Positions 1 through 11,320 are shown, numbered from the stretch's first letter. The stretch is 64,000 nucleotides of DNA from Apoda limacodes (GCA_946406115.1 OX291551.1:8060001-8124000), one strand, 5' to 3'. The notes: generated by a model from the letters alone, not told the origin. Program-made: numbers and translations.

Positions 1-89
1 TTTCAACCATGTGAGTATAGACTAATGATATTAAGCATCAATGTCGAAGAATCTTCTCCAGTCCAAACAATTATTAATTTAAATTAAGG

Positions 90-276
90 TCCAGGCTTAA
101 TGAAACTAACCCAGTGGAGCACAAGAATATTCCTCTTTATGGATAGTTAAGCTAACACAAGACAATCAGAAATATTGATCACATACATGTTTCTCATGTG
201 CGGGGATCGAACTCGCGCCCTCGGTACAGCAGTTCACCTCTTCTAAACGAGCCACGAGGGTCTATTAAAGTAACTG
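90..276 (-). repeat. tRNA-derived SINE
   Basis: Read on the minus strand, this begins with a tRNA-like head: a box-A-like TGGCTCGTTTAGAAGAGG followed about 35 bases later by a box-B-like GAGTTCGATCC. An AT-rich body follows, with the AACATGTATGTGATCAATAT type of tail common in lepidopteran SINEs. It does not fold as a functional tRNA because the acceptor stem ends do not pair. It is probably an old, partly decayed copy. Confidence 0.6.
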
Positions 277-304
277 CAACTTGTTGTGCAGCAGTTTTAT
301 AAGT

Positions 305-495
305 ACATACTTGCTCTTCTGGGTTCTTATTGGGAACCGTGTCGAGAACGCCAGGCTCTGGAATTCGAAAGCAAAATGTATGCAAGTAGGATTTACCTCT
401 CGAGACGAGTGAAAGTACTTGCATACATTTTTCTCTTGCAATTCCGAGTTTGGCGAACTACATACTGTTCCCAATTACCTCCTGGACAGGCTCTG
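305..495. repeat. Palindromic MITE-like element
   Basis: The two halves are imperfect inverted repeats around a CTCGAG centre near position 400. The left arm contains AAAATGTATGCAAGTA and the right arm contains its complement TACTTGCATACATTTTT. The outer parts (GGGTTCTTATTGGGAACC on the left, GTTCCCAATTACCTCC on the right) also pair. A diverged relative lies at about 3745-3925. Open frames crossing it on both strands are by-products of the palindrome. Confidence 0.6.
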
Positions 496-1307
496 AGCTA
501 AAATCAACGACAGACCACATATACACAAAGGGTAGTTTTAATTAAATGTATGTATATGTCGTATATTTAGAAACAGTGAAGTTCATATCCGTCACTTATA
601 ACTCATAAGTTATCTTTATCAGTAACAACTGCAATTAAGCGGTAATAAATTAACACTTAATGCACATAATATTTACAATAAAATTATTATTCACTTTTGT
701 ACATGATCTGACAATAAAAACTGCTAAGGTATATGATTGATGAGGGTTATGCATCTTACGTGATACTTATCTTATTTTTATGGCTCTGATGATATAAAAA
801 CAGGTTAAATGCGTGTCGTATGGTAGAAATTTTCGATTAGGCTACATAAAAGATTCGACCGTGAGGCCATTTCTGGATTCGTATTATTGACGGACTCACC
901 TCACGGTTCGTCCTTCAAATTCTACTCATCCAGCAATAGCTTACTTTTACGAATGCCACACGATTGCTCTATTAAATGTTTGAAAAATAAACGTAAATAA
1001 ATAAACGTCTTAAAAATGTTGTTACGTATATTACATAGCTTATCAATCAGTAGGCGATAAAGAAATCGTGAAAAAAAAGTGATTTTTGTTCGATTTAGCA
1101 ATTCATGATACGGCAATAGTTATTAAAATGTTATTCAGCCTTCAAGTTATTGTATTGTTACGCCATTTTATGGTTCCGTAGCGAAATGATAAAAGCGGAA
1201 ATATAGTTTCGTGATGTCCGTCCGTCCTTATGTCACAGCTTTAAAATTCCGCCGTCTTTTTATCGATTCTAATAAAATTAAACAGAAAGGGGTAATTTAT
1301 AAACCGC
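496..1307. other. AT-rich stretch without recognised feature
   Basis: No exon-like frame with splice sites and no repeat I recognise. Short frames here have no supporting motifs. Confidence 0.5.
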
Positions 1308-1425
1308 CTTACCTTGCCAGCCTTCATACGTCCCCACTTTGGGGCACGGCCTACCCTTATTAGCGAGGGAGATTTGGGCCATAGTCCACACGCGGGCCCA
1401 GTGCGGATAAACCGCCTTACAGATT
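1308..1425 (-). repeat. SINE/LINE tail fragment
   Basis: Contains CTTCATACGTCCCCACT, GGGGCACGGCCTACCC and GGGCCATAGTCCACACG. On the minus strand this is the familiar lepidopteran tail motif (TGGACTATGGCCCAAA followed by CAGTGGGGACGTATGAAG). The same motif opens the SINE at 20835 and recurs in shorter form at 37.6 kb and 51.67 kb. It is truncated at both ends. Confidence 0.55.
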
Positions 1426-1429
1426 TGTT

Positions 1430-2217
1430 ATGTTCAGTTTAGCTATTTCCATAGTTTGATGACATATGGTATCCTATTGTGGGGTAGCGCTGCTGATGTA
1501 AATACAATATTTTTGTTACAAAAAAGGGCAATTCGTGCTATTTATAAATTAGGATCTAGGATATCTCTGAGGGATAGGTTTAGGGAAGTAAAAATTTTAA
1601 CTTTAGTGTCGCAGTACATATATGAAAATCTTTTATATGTACATAAAAATATCAATAGTTTCAGCAAGAAAAGTGACGTTCACAAAGTAAATACTAGAAG
1701 TAAAAATAAGCTATTGGTGCATGATACATGTCTACACAAAATAAGTAACTCTTTTATGGGGCAATGTATACACTTTTACAACAAAGTTCCCAACAAAATT
1801 TAAAATCTATCAATAAGTAAATTTAAATCTTTTATCAAGCAGGTACTTTGTAAAAAGGCATACTACAATATTTCAGACTATGTAAATGATAAAAATCCTT
1901 GGGACTGATGATGCTCAATTACAGGATGCATAGGTAAACCAAATTAAAATGGAAATAACATAAAATTGTACGACTAAAAATTTTTTATTTAAAACATTAA
2001 TTGTATTTTAGTTTATTTGTATTATTGATAGTGTTTTTAAAAGAGTAACTATCGAGTTTCTTGCCGGATTCTTCTCGGTAGAAATCAACAACATTGTGAA
2101 CCGGCGGGAAGGTGGGAGGGTTCAAAAAATAATATTTTATAACTTTGACGATTCAAAAGTGATTGTAAAATCCTTATTTGAATAAACCATTTTGACTTTG
2201 ACTTTTTGACTTTGACA
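1430..2217 (+). pseudogene. 3' end of a CR1/Jockey-type LINE (truncated)
   Basis: The open frame at 1456-1803 (115 codons) reads like the C-terminal region after the reverse transcriptase of a non-LTR retrotransposon. It has a YGILLWG motif, then LLQKRAIRAIY, then a basic region. A stop at about 1801 is followed by a 3' untranslated region ending in repeated TTTGACTTTGACTTT at 2190-2217, the terminal repeat usual for this group in Lepidoptera. The reverse transcriptase catalytic core and endonuclease are absent, so this is a dead 5'-truncated insertion. A relative with the same protein motifs lies at 38.8-39.5 kb on the other strand, and tail-like sequence recurs at 53.1 and 56.2 kb. The clade name (CR1/Zenon-like) is inferred from the tail and is less certain than LINE. 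Confidence 0.75.
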
Positions 2218-3190
2218 ATGAAAAAAAAACATTTTAGGGATAGCTTTCCATACATTGAAATGACAGTTAGGTTAGACGTAATAGGAGCAGTGCGCAGTCA
2301 TATTTTCTTCAAAAAAGGAGTCTTGTTGATGAACTATTATAGGCTTACTTCGTTGAGCCATGTCTACAATTTGTTTTCCAGAGTTATTACGAATTGTCTT
2401 AAATGCATTTTTTGCGAATTCCAGATTTCCAAATAAGCCGGTTTCCGAAAAGGCTTAATATCACATACAGATTATACAGCTAAGCCCGGATTATTTCAGA
2501 AACTATAAGAAAACATTTATCAGTTTTCAGAATGTAAGCCCACAGACGTATGATATCTATGTTCAAATGTCATAGAGTCAGCTATATTATATAGTATATT
2601 CTTGAGCTATGTTGTCGATTACTATACCCAAACGCCACTTTGATAAACTATAAGTTGCTATAGCAAACTTCTGCAGTACCTATAATCAAGGACTTGCTGC
2701 AGGAATTCCTCGATGGTAACCAAATTTAGGGAGCGCGCAGTCGTTGGCAAAAGCTAGTACAGAATACGTTTCTGTACCGTTAAAGTTTTCTTATATTTAC
2801 CTAACCTATTTCTTTATTCCTTTAATACACTTGATCCTTACTTGGTTATGATATAAGGCAGCCTGGTTTTTTTGTTACCGATCAAAACGAAAAAACCCTT
2901 TTTATATTTTAAATACTAAGAAGTACGCGGGAGTAGTGTAGCAATTTTAATCACCGTTCTGTACCCGAAACTATACAATGAGATGATTTTTCACGCCATA
3001 GTGCCCTTGAAACATTTTAGTCAGATAATTATTGTTTACAGTATGACTCATCAGTAGATAACACAGATGACACCATTTTAAGTTGAGTTGTGGTTTTGTT
3101 GCGTTATTATCAGTCCTCGGCGTATTCATTGTGTAAAATAACACAAAAAATCATGGTTCTCGGTGTCTTGTATGTAAAAAAATGCAAATA
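2218..3190. other. No recognised feature
   Basis: AT-rich sequence. The 76-codon frame at 2206-2436 starts inside the LINE tail and has no recognisable motif. I see no splice-flanked coding exon. Confidence 0.45.
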
Positions 3191-3196
3191 ATACTT

Positions 3197-3297
3197 ACGA
3201 GTGATACCCCTGGTGTTGTAAGCGTCCATAGGCTACGGTATTCGCTTACCATCAGGCGGCCTAAGCTTTGCCACCTTAGTGGGATAAAAAAAATATA
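3197..3297 (+). repeat. 3' terminus of the Jockey/Daphne-like LINE family
   Basis: Shares GTTGTAAGCGTCCATAGG, CGCTTACCATCAGGCGGCC and GCCACCTTAGTGGGATAAAA with the 3' end of the intact LINE at 24.7-27.76 kb. Only about the last 100 bases are present, so this is an extreme 5' truncation. Other copies of this terminus in the window are near 8.1, 39.8, 44.6, 47.3, 52.25 and 58.3 kb. Confidence 0.75.
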
Positions 3298-3474
3298 GGT
3301 ATATATTTATATTTTTTTTGTGAATCTACTCTCTTTTAGAAGTTCTGTCAGCTGTTTTAATTTTTTATGTACAAGTATTTCAGTCAGTACAAAACTTTTG
3401 CCGACCTTTGAAATGGATTACTTTTGTGGTATTTTTATTAAATTTTTAATATTCAAAAACACTGTTTGAGTAAT

Positions 3475-3615
3475 TTAATAAAGCTTATGCAATTTAGAGA
3501 TCATTAATGAAGCCTATACAACTTTTATAAAGATTTTGTAACTTTAATTAAGCTTATGCAACTTTAATAAATCTTATGCAACTTTTAGATCATTAATAAA
3601 GCTTATGCTTAAAAT
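3475..3615. repeat. Degenerate short tandem repeat
   Basis: The phrases AAGCTTATGCAA, ATCTTATGCAACTTT and AAGCCTATACAACTTT recur four or five times at 20-50 base intervals, with TAGATCATTAATAAAG appearing twice. This suggests an old, diverged tandem array rather than coding sequence. Confidence 0.4.
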
Positions 3616-3744
3616 TGACAAAATACCTAAATTTTAAACCTGTTTTTTGATCACTTCATAAACCTGGGTAAAGCTTTATAACATCGTATCAAATTTCAAA
3701 CAGGTAATAAATACACCCGTTTGTCTGTCTCTTTGCTAAGCGAC

Positions 3745-3925
3745 ACTGTCATTCCAGGAGCTTTCTGGGAGCAATCTCGATTACGCCATACTCTATAATT
3801 CGGAAGTAAAATGTTTATGCATGTACTTTCTTCCTACGTACATATATTTTTCTCACGAATACTAGTCTAGCGTACCCGAGACTATTCCCAATAAGCTTCC
3901 AAGACTGACTAAACAAATATGCCAA
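3745..3925. repeat. Palindromic MITE-like element (relative of 305-495)
   Basis: The flanks GGAGCTTTCTGGGAGCAATC and CTATTCCCAATAAGCTTCC are complementary in part. The inner block TATAATTCGGAAGTAAAATG followed by GCATGTACTTT resembles the arm of the element at 305-495. Divergence between arms is substantial, so the ends are approximate. Confidence 0.45.
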
Positions 3926-3944
3926 TAGACCATTTTGTTGGACC

Positions 3945-4135
3945 CGCCAATTGTGCCGAGTGTGAGTTTTTGCGTGTTTGTAACTCTACTATCGCGTTCG
4001 CGTATTCATTACCAGTCCAATGAGAAAAAAACCTCTCAAAACGCGTCCGCCAGAGGCACTCCTCCATTTCCATTAATGATCACGTTGATGCGAACGCGAT
4101 AGTAGCGTAAAAAACTCACATTAGGCACAACTGAG
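3945..4135. repeat. MITE with inverted terminal repeats
   Basis: The left end reads TTGTGCCGAGTGTGAGTTTTTGCG ... CTACTATCGCGTTCGCG. The right end, complemented, reads TTGTGCCTAATGTGAGTTTT ... CTACTATCGCGTTCGCAT. The body holds ACGCGTCCGCCAGAGGC. Inverted ends around about 90 bases of non-coding sequence are typical of a MITE. Confidence 0.65.
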
Positions 4136-4309
4136 TCACCCAAACTCCTTCATCATCATCCGCAAGACAAAATCGGCCTAAATATTTAAAGGCCACATTA
4201 AACCCTAAAAATAAACTCTGCTGTTACTATTGATTAATAATTGACATTTGAGGCAGGTTAGGTTTACATTTTAGATAAATAACTTTGTAACTTTTTCGGC
4301 ACGCAACCC

Positions 4310-4560
4310 TAAACATCCCTCCCTGTGAGTGTTCTACCGCTGCGCTCGTATAACGGACTGTGATCTGAAGAATGGTTCGAAATGATGCCACGGCCATTTT
4401 TTACAATCGCACCGCTCGCCGTCAGTAGGGAATTCATCCTCACACGTAAGAAGCTTTTAAAGGAACTTCCTCCCTCGAACGCGTAAGTTGTGAAATAGGC
4501 TCCCTGCGGGGGTTTTCTTTACGGACAATATGAAGCGCTTCAATAAAGGAGTTATAAGAA
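4310..4560 (+). pseudogene. Fragment of the Jockey/Daphne-like LINE, C-terminal coding part
   Basis: Aligns by eye with 27360-27620 of the intact LINE: CTCCCTGTGAGTGTTCTACC, TGGTTCGAAATGATGCC, CGCACCGCTCGCC and AGGGAATTCATCCTCACAC occur in the same order. Frameshifts and small indels break the frame. Neither the reverse transcriptase core nor the poly-A end is present. Confidence 0.7.
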
Positions 4561-4870
4561 TTTTTCATCGCTCATACTCTGAAAGTAGACTATATATTAT
4601 CAAAGAGCGGGTGGGAGGTAGCAAATGTCGGCCATAGGGCTGCAAAGTAAATAAGTCACCTATACAGCCACACTTCGATTAACACAAGGTATATTTATTC
4701 TTAACTTGGTTGTAGATTTTTTGTTTGTGATGTTATTATTAAGATACCTGGCCTACTATGAACTTTTCAAAAACCATCGCTTTTCCAGGCAGTTCAATTT
4801 AAGTCCTTAAAATAAATTGCTCTGATTCGTACCATGAAGTCTATTTTGTTAAACGGCAGTAGCCCTTGCT

Positions 4871-5181
4871 AAGAAACCCTTAATTATCTGTGACCCGCTG
4901 AAATGATGCGATACTGCTAAAGCAAGCTCCGTCTAAGAATGTAACACGTTCCGAACTAATGATTATTTTTAATTAAGAAACCCTTAATTATCTGTGACCC
5001 GCTGAAATGATGCGATACTGCTAAAGCAAGCTCCGTCTAAGAATGTAACACGTTCCGAACTAATAATTATTTTTAATTAAGAAACCCTTAATTATCTGTG
5101 ACCCGCTGAAATGATGCGATACTGCTAAAGCAAGCTCCGTCTAAGAATGTAACACGTTCCGAACTAATGATTATTTTTAAT
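4871..5181. repeat. Three tandem copies of a 104-bp unit
   Basis: Units start at 4871, 4975 and 5079, each beginning AAGAAACCCTTAATTATC and ending ATTATTTTTAATT. The copies are almost identical; one visible difference is TAATGATT versus TAATAATT. The third copy breaks off at AATACC. There is no open frame through the array. The near identity points to recent duplication. Confidence 0.93.
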
Positions 5182-6315
5182 ACCATTTAACGCATAAGCG
5201 GCTTTAACATTTATAATGTATTGAAATGAATTTAAACATATTTCTGAAAAAAAATATCTTTATTTTACATAAATATTGATATTTGTGTTTTTTTTTTGTA
5301 GTTATGCAATAAAAAGAAATATTAACAATTTAAGTCTAAAAATTTAATTATGCTTTCGAACGTGCATCACTACAACATGGTGATTTGCATAAATTAATCT
5401 GTAGAGTTACTTATAGAATCGAAACAATAAACATTACCTACTTTTATTATAAAATCCAGTTAAGATTCGAGTTATAAATTAATGTCGTGAGTATATAAAG
5501 TGTTTTTAGTTTTATTTGAGCGCGTTTAGTGCTAATTGGTAATATGACTGTGTACTGTGTAGGTAAACAAATATGTACTAAATATTCGATATGCTAGAAA
5601 TTTTAAGTTCGTTGTTAGTATTATAATGAAGCTGAACCTAACCTATCAAACATGACTTATACAGTGTGATTTCTGTTCCTTTCGTTTCGATACTTTACGA
5701 TCTGCCTAGGAATTTCGTGATCTGCCGGATTTTACGATCGGCCGCCGACATACATATTATCAAACTAACGTATGAAGTGAATGTTCGGTATTAAGTATAC
5801 CGTAATATATTAAGTATGAGAAACAGGAAACTAGCTTTGATATTGTGGAAAAGCATTGAACAGTATGTGTGGTGTAACCACTATGTTCTTTCCATTATAA
5901 GTACACGTTTTTACATAGGTAGTTACCTAATCCTATCATAAGTTAGTTGTCTTTATGCAGGTTTCCTTTTTTTTCAATTTTCGTAAACAAACTCACGCGT
6001 AAATTAATTTAAGCTAAGTTTTTGTTAATTTTTTATTCAATGCACCTGTCTTTATTGAATACAAAAAAAACCTTTTACGCAATGTTTAGATGGTGTTTGC
6101 CTATGCAGATAGGTAGTAAATTTTGTTGTTTCTCATTCATTATGTAGGTTCTTTTAATTGCAAGTCAATACTTAATTTCTGATAAATTCCCTGTACTTAA
6201 GATCTATAGGATTTCTTCCCGTAGGCTGAGACGTCTTCTTTTAATTCTACTATAGGTGTAAAAAAAAGAAAAAAAGGCGGGAAAGCATCATAAGTGCAAA
6301 TCTAAGTTTTGGCGC
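5182..6315. other. No recognised feature
   Basis: AT-rich, with poly-A and poly-T runs. No exon-like frame and no recognisable repeat. Confidence 0.45.
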
Positions 6316-6706
6316 GCATCTTAAGAGGATAAGATTCGCGGCGCCTCGAAGCGGGCTTGAAACGAATTTCTTATTTGTTTTTGTCATTTACTGATCAATC
6401 ACTGTGAAATTTCTTAGTCATAATCCCAAGCCGAACACCTATGTCTGTGGTTTTTCAAAATCTTGTAAAACTTTTTTTTTACTAGAAATATCTTTTGAAA
6501 CCGTTTGTATAAAAAAATTAGAATTTTGAAATATAAATTTAATAGAAAACTATCACACTGCAGACCTAGATATTTATTATCAGAACATGTTTTTTTTTTT
6601 CGTTTCGTGATGTTTGATCAGCAAGTGTCAAAAATAAGTGAGAAATTCGTTTGTATGAAGCATGCTGAGAGGCGCTCCGAAACGTATTCTCTTCAGAAGG
6701 TGTGGT
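6316..6706. repeat. MITE family A, copy 1
   Basis: The left end has AGAGGATAAGATTCGCGGCG with AAACGAATTTCTTATTTG, then a TTACTGATCA block. The right end, complemented, reads AGAGAATACGTTTCGGAGCG, then AAACGAATTTCTCACTTATT and TTGCTGATCA. The inverted ends are about 65-80 bases. Copy 2 lies at 12836-13222. The 72- and 64-codon frames that cross it on opposite strands are by-products. Confidence 0.65.
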
Positions 6707-6728
6707 GTTTTTTTTCTGTTTAATTTTT

Positions 6729-7080
6729 GAAGTGAAAACTTCTTTAGCGGCGTTGTGCACTTTTTTTGGTATGGGTAAAAAATTATAAACTCGCGTCAGG
6801 TCACGTGTCCTAATCGTGGAAATTCGTAAGACGGAAACCGTAATGCCACGCCTATTATAATTTTATTTTTAGTATTCGCGATTATGAGTAGTACAGGGAG
6901 GTTGGATATGGAATTTTAATTCTATGACAGATTTCGATGTCAAATATACTACGTCAAAAAAGTAAATAAACAAACATTATTATTTCTTGACAATGTCAAA
7001 GACATGTCTTGTGACAATGAGTGTTAAGCGCGAATCGTGTGTAAAGGTTTTCACTTCTGCCGGCACTCCCGGAGTGCAAC
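6729..7080. repeat. MITE family B, copy 1
   Basis: Starts GAAGTGAAAACTTCTTTAGC, continues GGCGTTGTGCACTTTTTTTG, and ends GTTTTCACTTCTGCCGGCAC then TCCCGGAGTGCAAC. The outer GAAGTGAAAAC and GTTTTCACTTC are inverted. A shorter copy sits in the opposite orientation at 50207-50393, inside another element. Confidence 0.6.
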
Positions 7081-8080
7081 TCGTTTTTTTTAATTCATTT
7101 AGTGAAGGAAATTAAGTACAAATTTGAAATTGATGATATACCCAAACGAGTTAAGTTTGCAAGAATTTGATTGATTTTGCTATAGTACTGTGTGCACTTT
7201 ATGTTCAAACCTTGATAAGGTGGTTTTGCTAATATTACAATAATTTGGCTATTAAAACAGAAAAAAAAAATTACACTTCATTCATTCATTTACAATTCAA
7301 ATTGTTTAGTAAAATAAGAGTGATATTCTCTTGATTCTTATTTCATAAAATATATATTAAATGCATTTCAGATTCGCTTGATGACCTTATTTTATTACTT
7401 CCTTAGAATTTGCACCTTTTTTTTAATATTATTATCGGCTCGCACGGTCCTAGCAGACCATTAATGCATTTGCCATTGCCAGAGTCAATGTATATTATCT
7501 TGTGGTATCGCAATGTCATCGCGCGTCCTTGTTTTTATGTCCCAAGATAGGGCGGGAGTTTGGTGTGGATCCTTCAGAAATTGCGCGTCATGTCCTGCTT
7601 ATTTCTTTATAATTCACTATTCATGAGCCTTCGGTGCACAATTCTTAACACGTTTTCGTAAAACATTGCTAAAATATACACATTGAAACAGGTGAAACAC
7701 ACTAAATGAATTTAGAAAAATTAAACACAAAAAGGCACCACTCCTTCTTATGGCTATGGCATACCCTTGCAAAAGCGTGCCGTTTTGACCAGTGTACAAA
7801 GATATATTACACTACTGAAGCATACAAAGAGTTAATGTCTGATTTAATTAGAAAAGAGGCTCAAGCTGTTAAGGAAAACCTTTTTCATATTGGGCTTTTG
7901 TTTTACTTTTTTCATATTAGGACTGAAAAGTAAAATAATAGTAAGTTCTTTTTCATAATTGCCTTGTGTTTACTTTCCTTATGTTCGAAATGAATAGTAA
8001 AGTCTTGAATTCGGATGAAAGGCCCATTTCAGACTCCAACTATTGGCCAAAATATAAAGGCTTGTTAAAACACGTTAGCT
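7081..8080. other. No recognised feature
   Basis: Mixed AT-rich sequence. The 75-codon frame at 7706-7933 has ordinary composition, no recognised motif and no flanking splice sites that I trust. Confidence 0.4.
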
Positions 8081-8084
8081 CCAG

Positions 8085-8170
8085 AGTTGTAAGAGTCCAT
8101 CGGCTATGGTGACCCATTTAACATAAGGTGAACCGTAAGGTTTTTTCCCACCCTAGCGCTATATAAAAAC
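8085..8170 (+). repeat. Diverged LINE 3' terminus
   Basis: GTTGTAAGAGTCCATCGGCT followed by GGTGACCCATTTAACATAAG and a short CCACCCTAGCGCTATA resembles the terminus GTTGCAAGCGTCCATAGGCT ... GCCACCTTAGTGGTATA of the LINE at 27.7 kb, with many changes. Confidence 0.4.
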
Positions 8171-8576
8171 ATAACCGAGTATTTAAAAAATAGCGTTGTT
8201 TAGCAGATGTTTAGTTTAAGTTAAAGAAACATGTTCGTTTAATGAATGCAAATGAAGAAATCAAACAAATGCGTTGAGAATGAATAGCACGGGTACACGT
8301 CTTGTGGACTAACGTTTTACTGTTTTAATGACATTTGTAAACATTCATGAGGAAGTTCACACAATACAACTGTGGCCTTTGAAGTCACTACAGAATATAA
8401 GCAACAACTTTATAAACACATATGTATGTATGTATATATGTATTAAATTTATATAATAATCAAGGTAATAAGCAACGTGCGATGTGACTAGGTTTTGGAT
8501 TTGCCTATTTATAAGCAAATACTTAATACTACGTTGTTCACCTTATTACATGCATCAAAAGGAACATATTTAAGTA

Positions 8577-9838
8577 TATCTTCTTCTTTGTTTTTGCCTC
8601 TTCCCTTTACTTGGGGTCGGCTCTCCTCGTTCTGGAGCTCCAGGTCTTTCTGTCCTGAGTTTTCGTGGGATTCAACTGGGCGCGCTCCAAGTCCTTTGAT
8701 ATTGCTAGGGAGGTTAAATTCCAATTTTACTACATGGTCATCGCTGCGTCTCATTACATGCCCATTTCATCTTAGGCGACTTTCAGTTAACTTCTCAGTG
8801 ACCGGTGCTACTTTGAAGCTTCCGCGGATGTGTTCGTTGCGTATTTTGTCAAGTCTCCTAACACCGGCCGGCCATGTAGCTGTTGCTCGTGTGTTTTTTT
8901 GATGGCCCAGTATTCAGCACCATACGTCATCGCAGACCTGATAGCGGTTTTCTATACCTTACCAGTTTTAATCGGCATCTTTGGGTCACAAAGGACGCCG
9001 GTTAGGGCTCTCCAGCGCATCCAGGCAGTGTTGACTCTATGTGTGACGTCTTTGTCTATGTTTGCATCAGCCGTTAGCATTGACTCAAGGCACTTAAATT
9101 GATTTGGCAAGGGTTCTCCATCGATGTAAAGACTGTTGTCGTTGGAAGTGTCATCACTGTAATTACACTTAAAGTATTCTGTTTTGCTTCGGCTGATACG
9201 TAGGCCATTATCTTCCAGCGCCTGCCTCCAAAGATCAAGAGTCTTTTGCAGTTGATGTTTGCATTTATCGATGAGGACGATGTCGTCTGCATACAACAGG
9301 CACCAAGGAAGAGGGTACTGAATCTTTCTTGTCAGATAATCCATGACAAGGTTAAACAGGAGTGGACTGAATGCCGATCCTTGATGGACGCAAACTTTAA
9401 CTTCGAAGGGTTTGCTTACTCCCGCCACGCTTTTCACTTGTGTGCTGATGTCTTTATACATGTACCAGGAAAATGTAATGTTCCGGGATTCCCTGGGCTC
9501 GCAAGGCTTGCCAGACTAACTTACGAGGCACTCGGTCAAACGCTTTTTTAAGGTCGATAAAAAGGATGTGCAGGACCTCCCTGTTGACTCGGTGCTTTTC
9601 CATGACAATCCTAAGTGTTTGTATAGCATCAGTAGTGGATTTTGAGGGGGTAAATCCAAATTGATTCTGTGATATTGCTATTTGGTTTTGAAAGCGGTTG
9701 TTCAAAATTCTCTCCCGCAGTTTTAGCGTGTGTGAGGTTAACTTGATTCCTCTATAGTTTCCACAATCGCTGACATCTTCCTTGTTTTTGTAAAACGGGA
9801 CCAGGAAGCTTTGTCGCCACGACTTCGGGAGCCAACTG
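8577..9838 (-). pseudogene. RTE-type LINE, 5'-truncated and frameshifted
   Basis: The minus strand encodes the reverse transcriptase half of an RTE/BovB-like non-LTR retrotransposon in several frames. From upstream: LPKSWRQSFLVPFYKN and GNYRGIKL (about 9840-9740), NQFGFTPSKSTTDAI and DLKKAFDRVPRK (frame 9454-9705), then after a one-base frameshift at about 9457 VHQGSAFSPLLFNLVMDYLT and the catalytic LLYADDIVL (frame 8952-9461). A later frame gives LDKIRNEHIRGSFKVAPVTE and RLRWNGHVMRRSDDH. The normal end, TWSSRTRRADPK then stop, lies in yet another frame near 8605. It is followed by a short GAAGAAGA-rich tail near 8577, usual for RTE elements. The endonuclease is missing and part of the region after the catalytic core is deleted. 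It cannot make a working protein. Family assignment is firm; subfamily is not. Confidence 0.88.
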
Positions 9839-9990
9839 CATAGTCAGTCAGAAAAAAATTGTGTGTGTCAGCTCCGACGCACGACTGGAGTCTACTATAC
9901 ATATATAAATATATATTTATTCATTTCATATACATTTATTATAACTAATCGACGAAATATTTTACATTAAACTTTTTACAATAGTCAATT
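9839..9990. other. AT-rich segment with AATAAA sites on the minus strand
   Basis: Between the LINE and the mini-ORF. Two AATAAA-like hexamers on the minus strand near 9940 and 9920 could serve the model at 10059-10726. Otherwise nothing is recognised. Confidence 0.35.
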
Positions 9991-10058
9991 TCAGATGTGC
10001 ACGGGTGCGACGGACCCTGAGGGTTGGTTGATTGCCAGAATATTTTGGGCTTCCTTCA

Positions 10059-10726
10059 TTAATTTTTTTTTAATCGGTAAGCTCGCTGTCTCTCGGCTGG
10101 AGTTTTTGGAGGTTTAGATTTTTTCCTAGTAAAAAAATATAAAAAAAAATTAGAAAATTTATAAATGCATAATTATAAAAATTTTAATTAACTTTAAAAA
10201 GAAAATTGATAAAAAAAGGTTTTCATAAACATTTTTTTTAAATTATTATAATTAATTTTTTATTAAAAATATAATATTATCTCAATAATTAACAAAAATG
10301 GAAATAAAAAGATAATTATGTCACTAAATCTTTTACGTACAATAATAAATAGTACATGAAAATTATTTAAATAAGCTAAAAAATAACCTTTCAAAAGAAA
10401 ATTTTATAAAAACATTATTATAATGAAAAAATATTGTCGATTTTTCTGATAATATTATCGAATTATTGACTACAATTGTTAATATTCAAAAATTATTTAT
10501 AAAATAAATCATAATAACGTGGAAGAATTTATAGACATCGACAAAAAAATTATTTTTGGTTAGGTTAGAAATTTTCTATTTTATGTGGAGCGCTCGATAA
10601 TTATTAAAATATTTAATAAATACAAATTGCACATGCTCATACATATAATACATGAATTGCAACGTACCTTGCAGCCACGTGTTTTTTAGATGTTCCGGCA
10701 ATATCATCTACACCTCTTTCTGCCAT
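10059..10726 (-). CDS. Possible two-exon mini-ORF with an AERQRAYR motif
   Basis: Exon 1 runs from an ATG at 10726 down to 10668 and starts MAERGVDDIAGTSKKHVAA. It stops at a good donor (AAG, then GTACGT). Exon 2 begins at 10125 after a strong acceptor (T-rich tract ending TTTACTAG). Joining them keeps the frame and gives a basic segment KKSKPPKTPAERQRAYRLKK. The frame then ends at TAA (10061-10059), directly after a run of eight A. With one more A it would continue for about 20 residues to a TGA at 9993-9991, so this may be a homopolymer error or a true frameshift. As read, the product is 41 residues. Similar AERQRxYR segments occur at the N-termini of transposon-encoded proteins, so a dead transposon gene is as likely as a host microprotein. 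Function unknown. Confidence 0.35.
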
Positions 10727-11320
10727 AGTTATTTGAAAATACCTTCAGTTCACTTTAGCGGAACACAATGATAACGATTAAAACTTCACAATAACAATAT
10801 TAATTATTGATATTTATAATAAAAACAGCAATATAAAAATGTCGACACTAATAGAAATAAACAAACCCAATAACATATAGGTATAGTCGCTTTGCAGTAT
10901 ACCCTATGCACATGTCCCTATACCCTACACTCACAACCAAATTAGAAAGTTGCGCGACATAGGATGCGCACCAAAAACGTAACGAGGTCATTCATCGATA
11001 GATTTTACTCCTCACATTTTTCTCATACCGGGCTCCTTATATATGCAAATCGATTCTTAAGGAGTAAACTCCAAAAAAATATATAAATGCAAAAGTTACT
11101 CTGTCAGTCTGTCTGTTCGTAACCTCTTCACGCTTTAACTGCTGTTCCAATTAAGATGAAATTTAGCATGGGGATAATTTGAGTCCAGGGGAAGCAAAAC
11201 ATGAAAGGCAAGCTGAAAACGTCGAGTGTGAGTCGGTTTTGTCTATAATTGAGGAGTTGCCGTTGAAATCCTATATCGATAACTGAATTTTTTACGTTCA
11301 TATTTATAATAATGTTATAA
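10727..11320. other. Upstream of the mini-ORF; diverged repeat at 11040-11320
   Basis: 10727-10900 could hold the 5' leader of the minus-strand mini-ORF but shows no clear TATA box. 11060-11200 contains ATGCAAAAGTTACTCTGTCA and AAGATGAAATTTAGCATGGG, a phrase found in the inner 5' parts of lepidopteran Helitrons and related repeats. No gene seen. Confidence 0.4.

Noticed and set aside
201..275. Functional tRNA gene on the minus strand
   Set aside because: Box A and B are present but the acceptor ends do not pair and a SINE-type body follows. Called a SINE.
8495..9102. Plus-strand ORFs of 135 and 90 codons
   Set aside because: They lie antisense to the RTE reverse transcriptase remnant, whose motifs (LLYADDIVL, GSAFSPLLFN) are on the minus strand.
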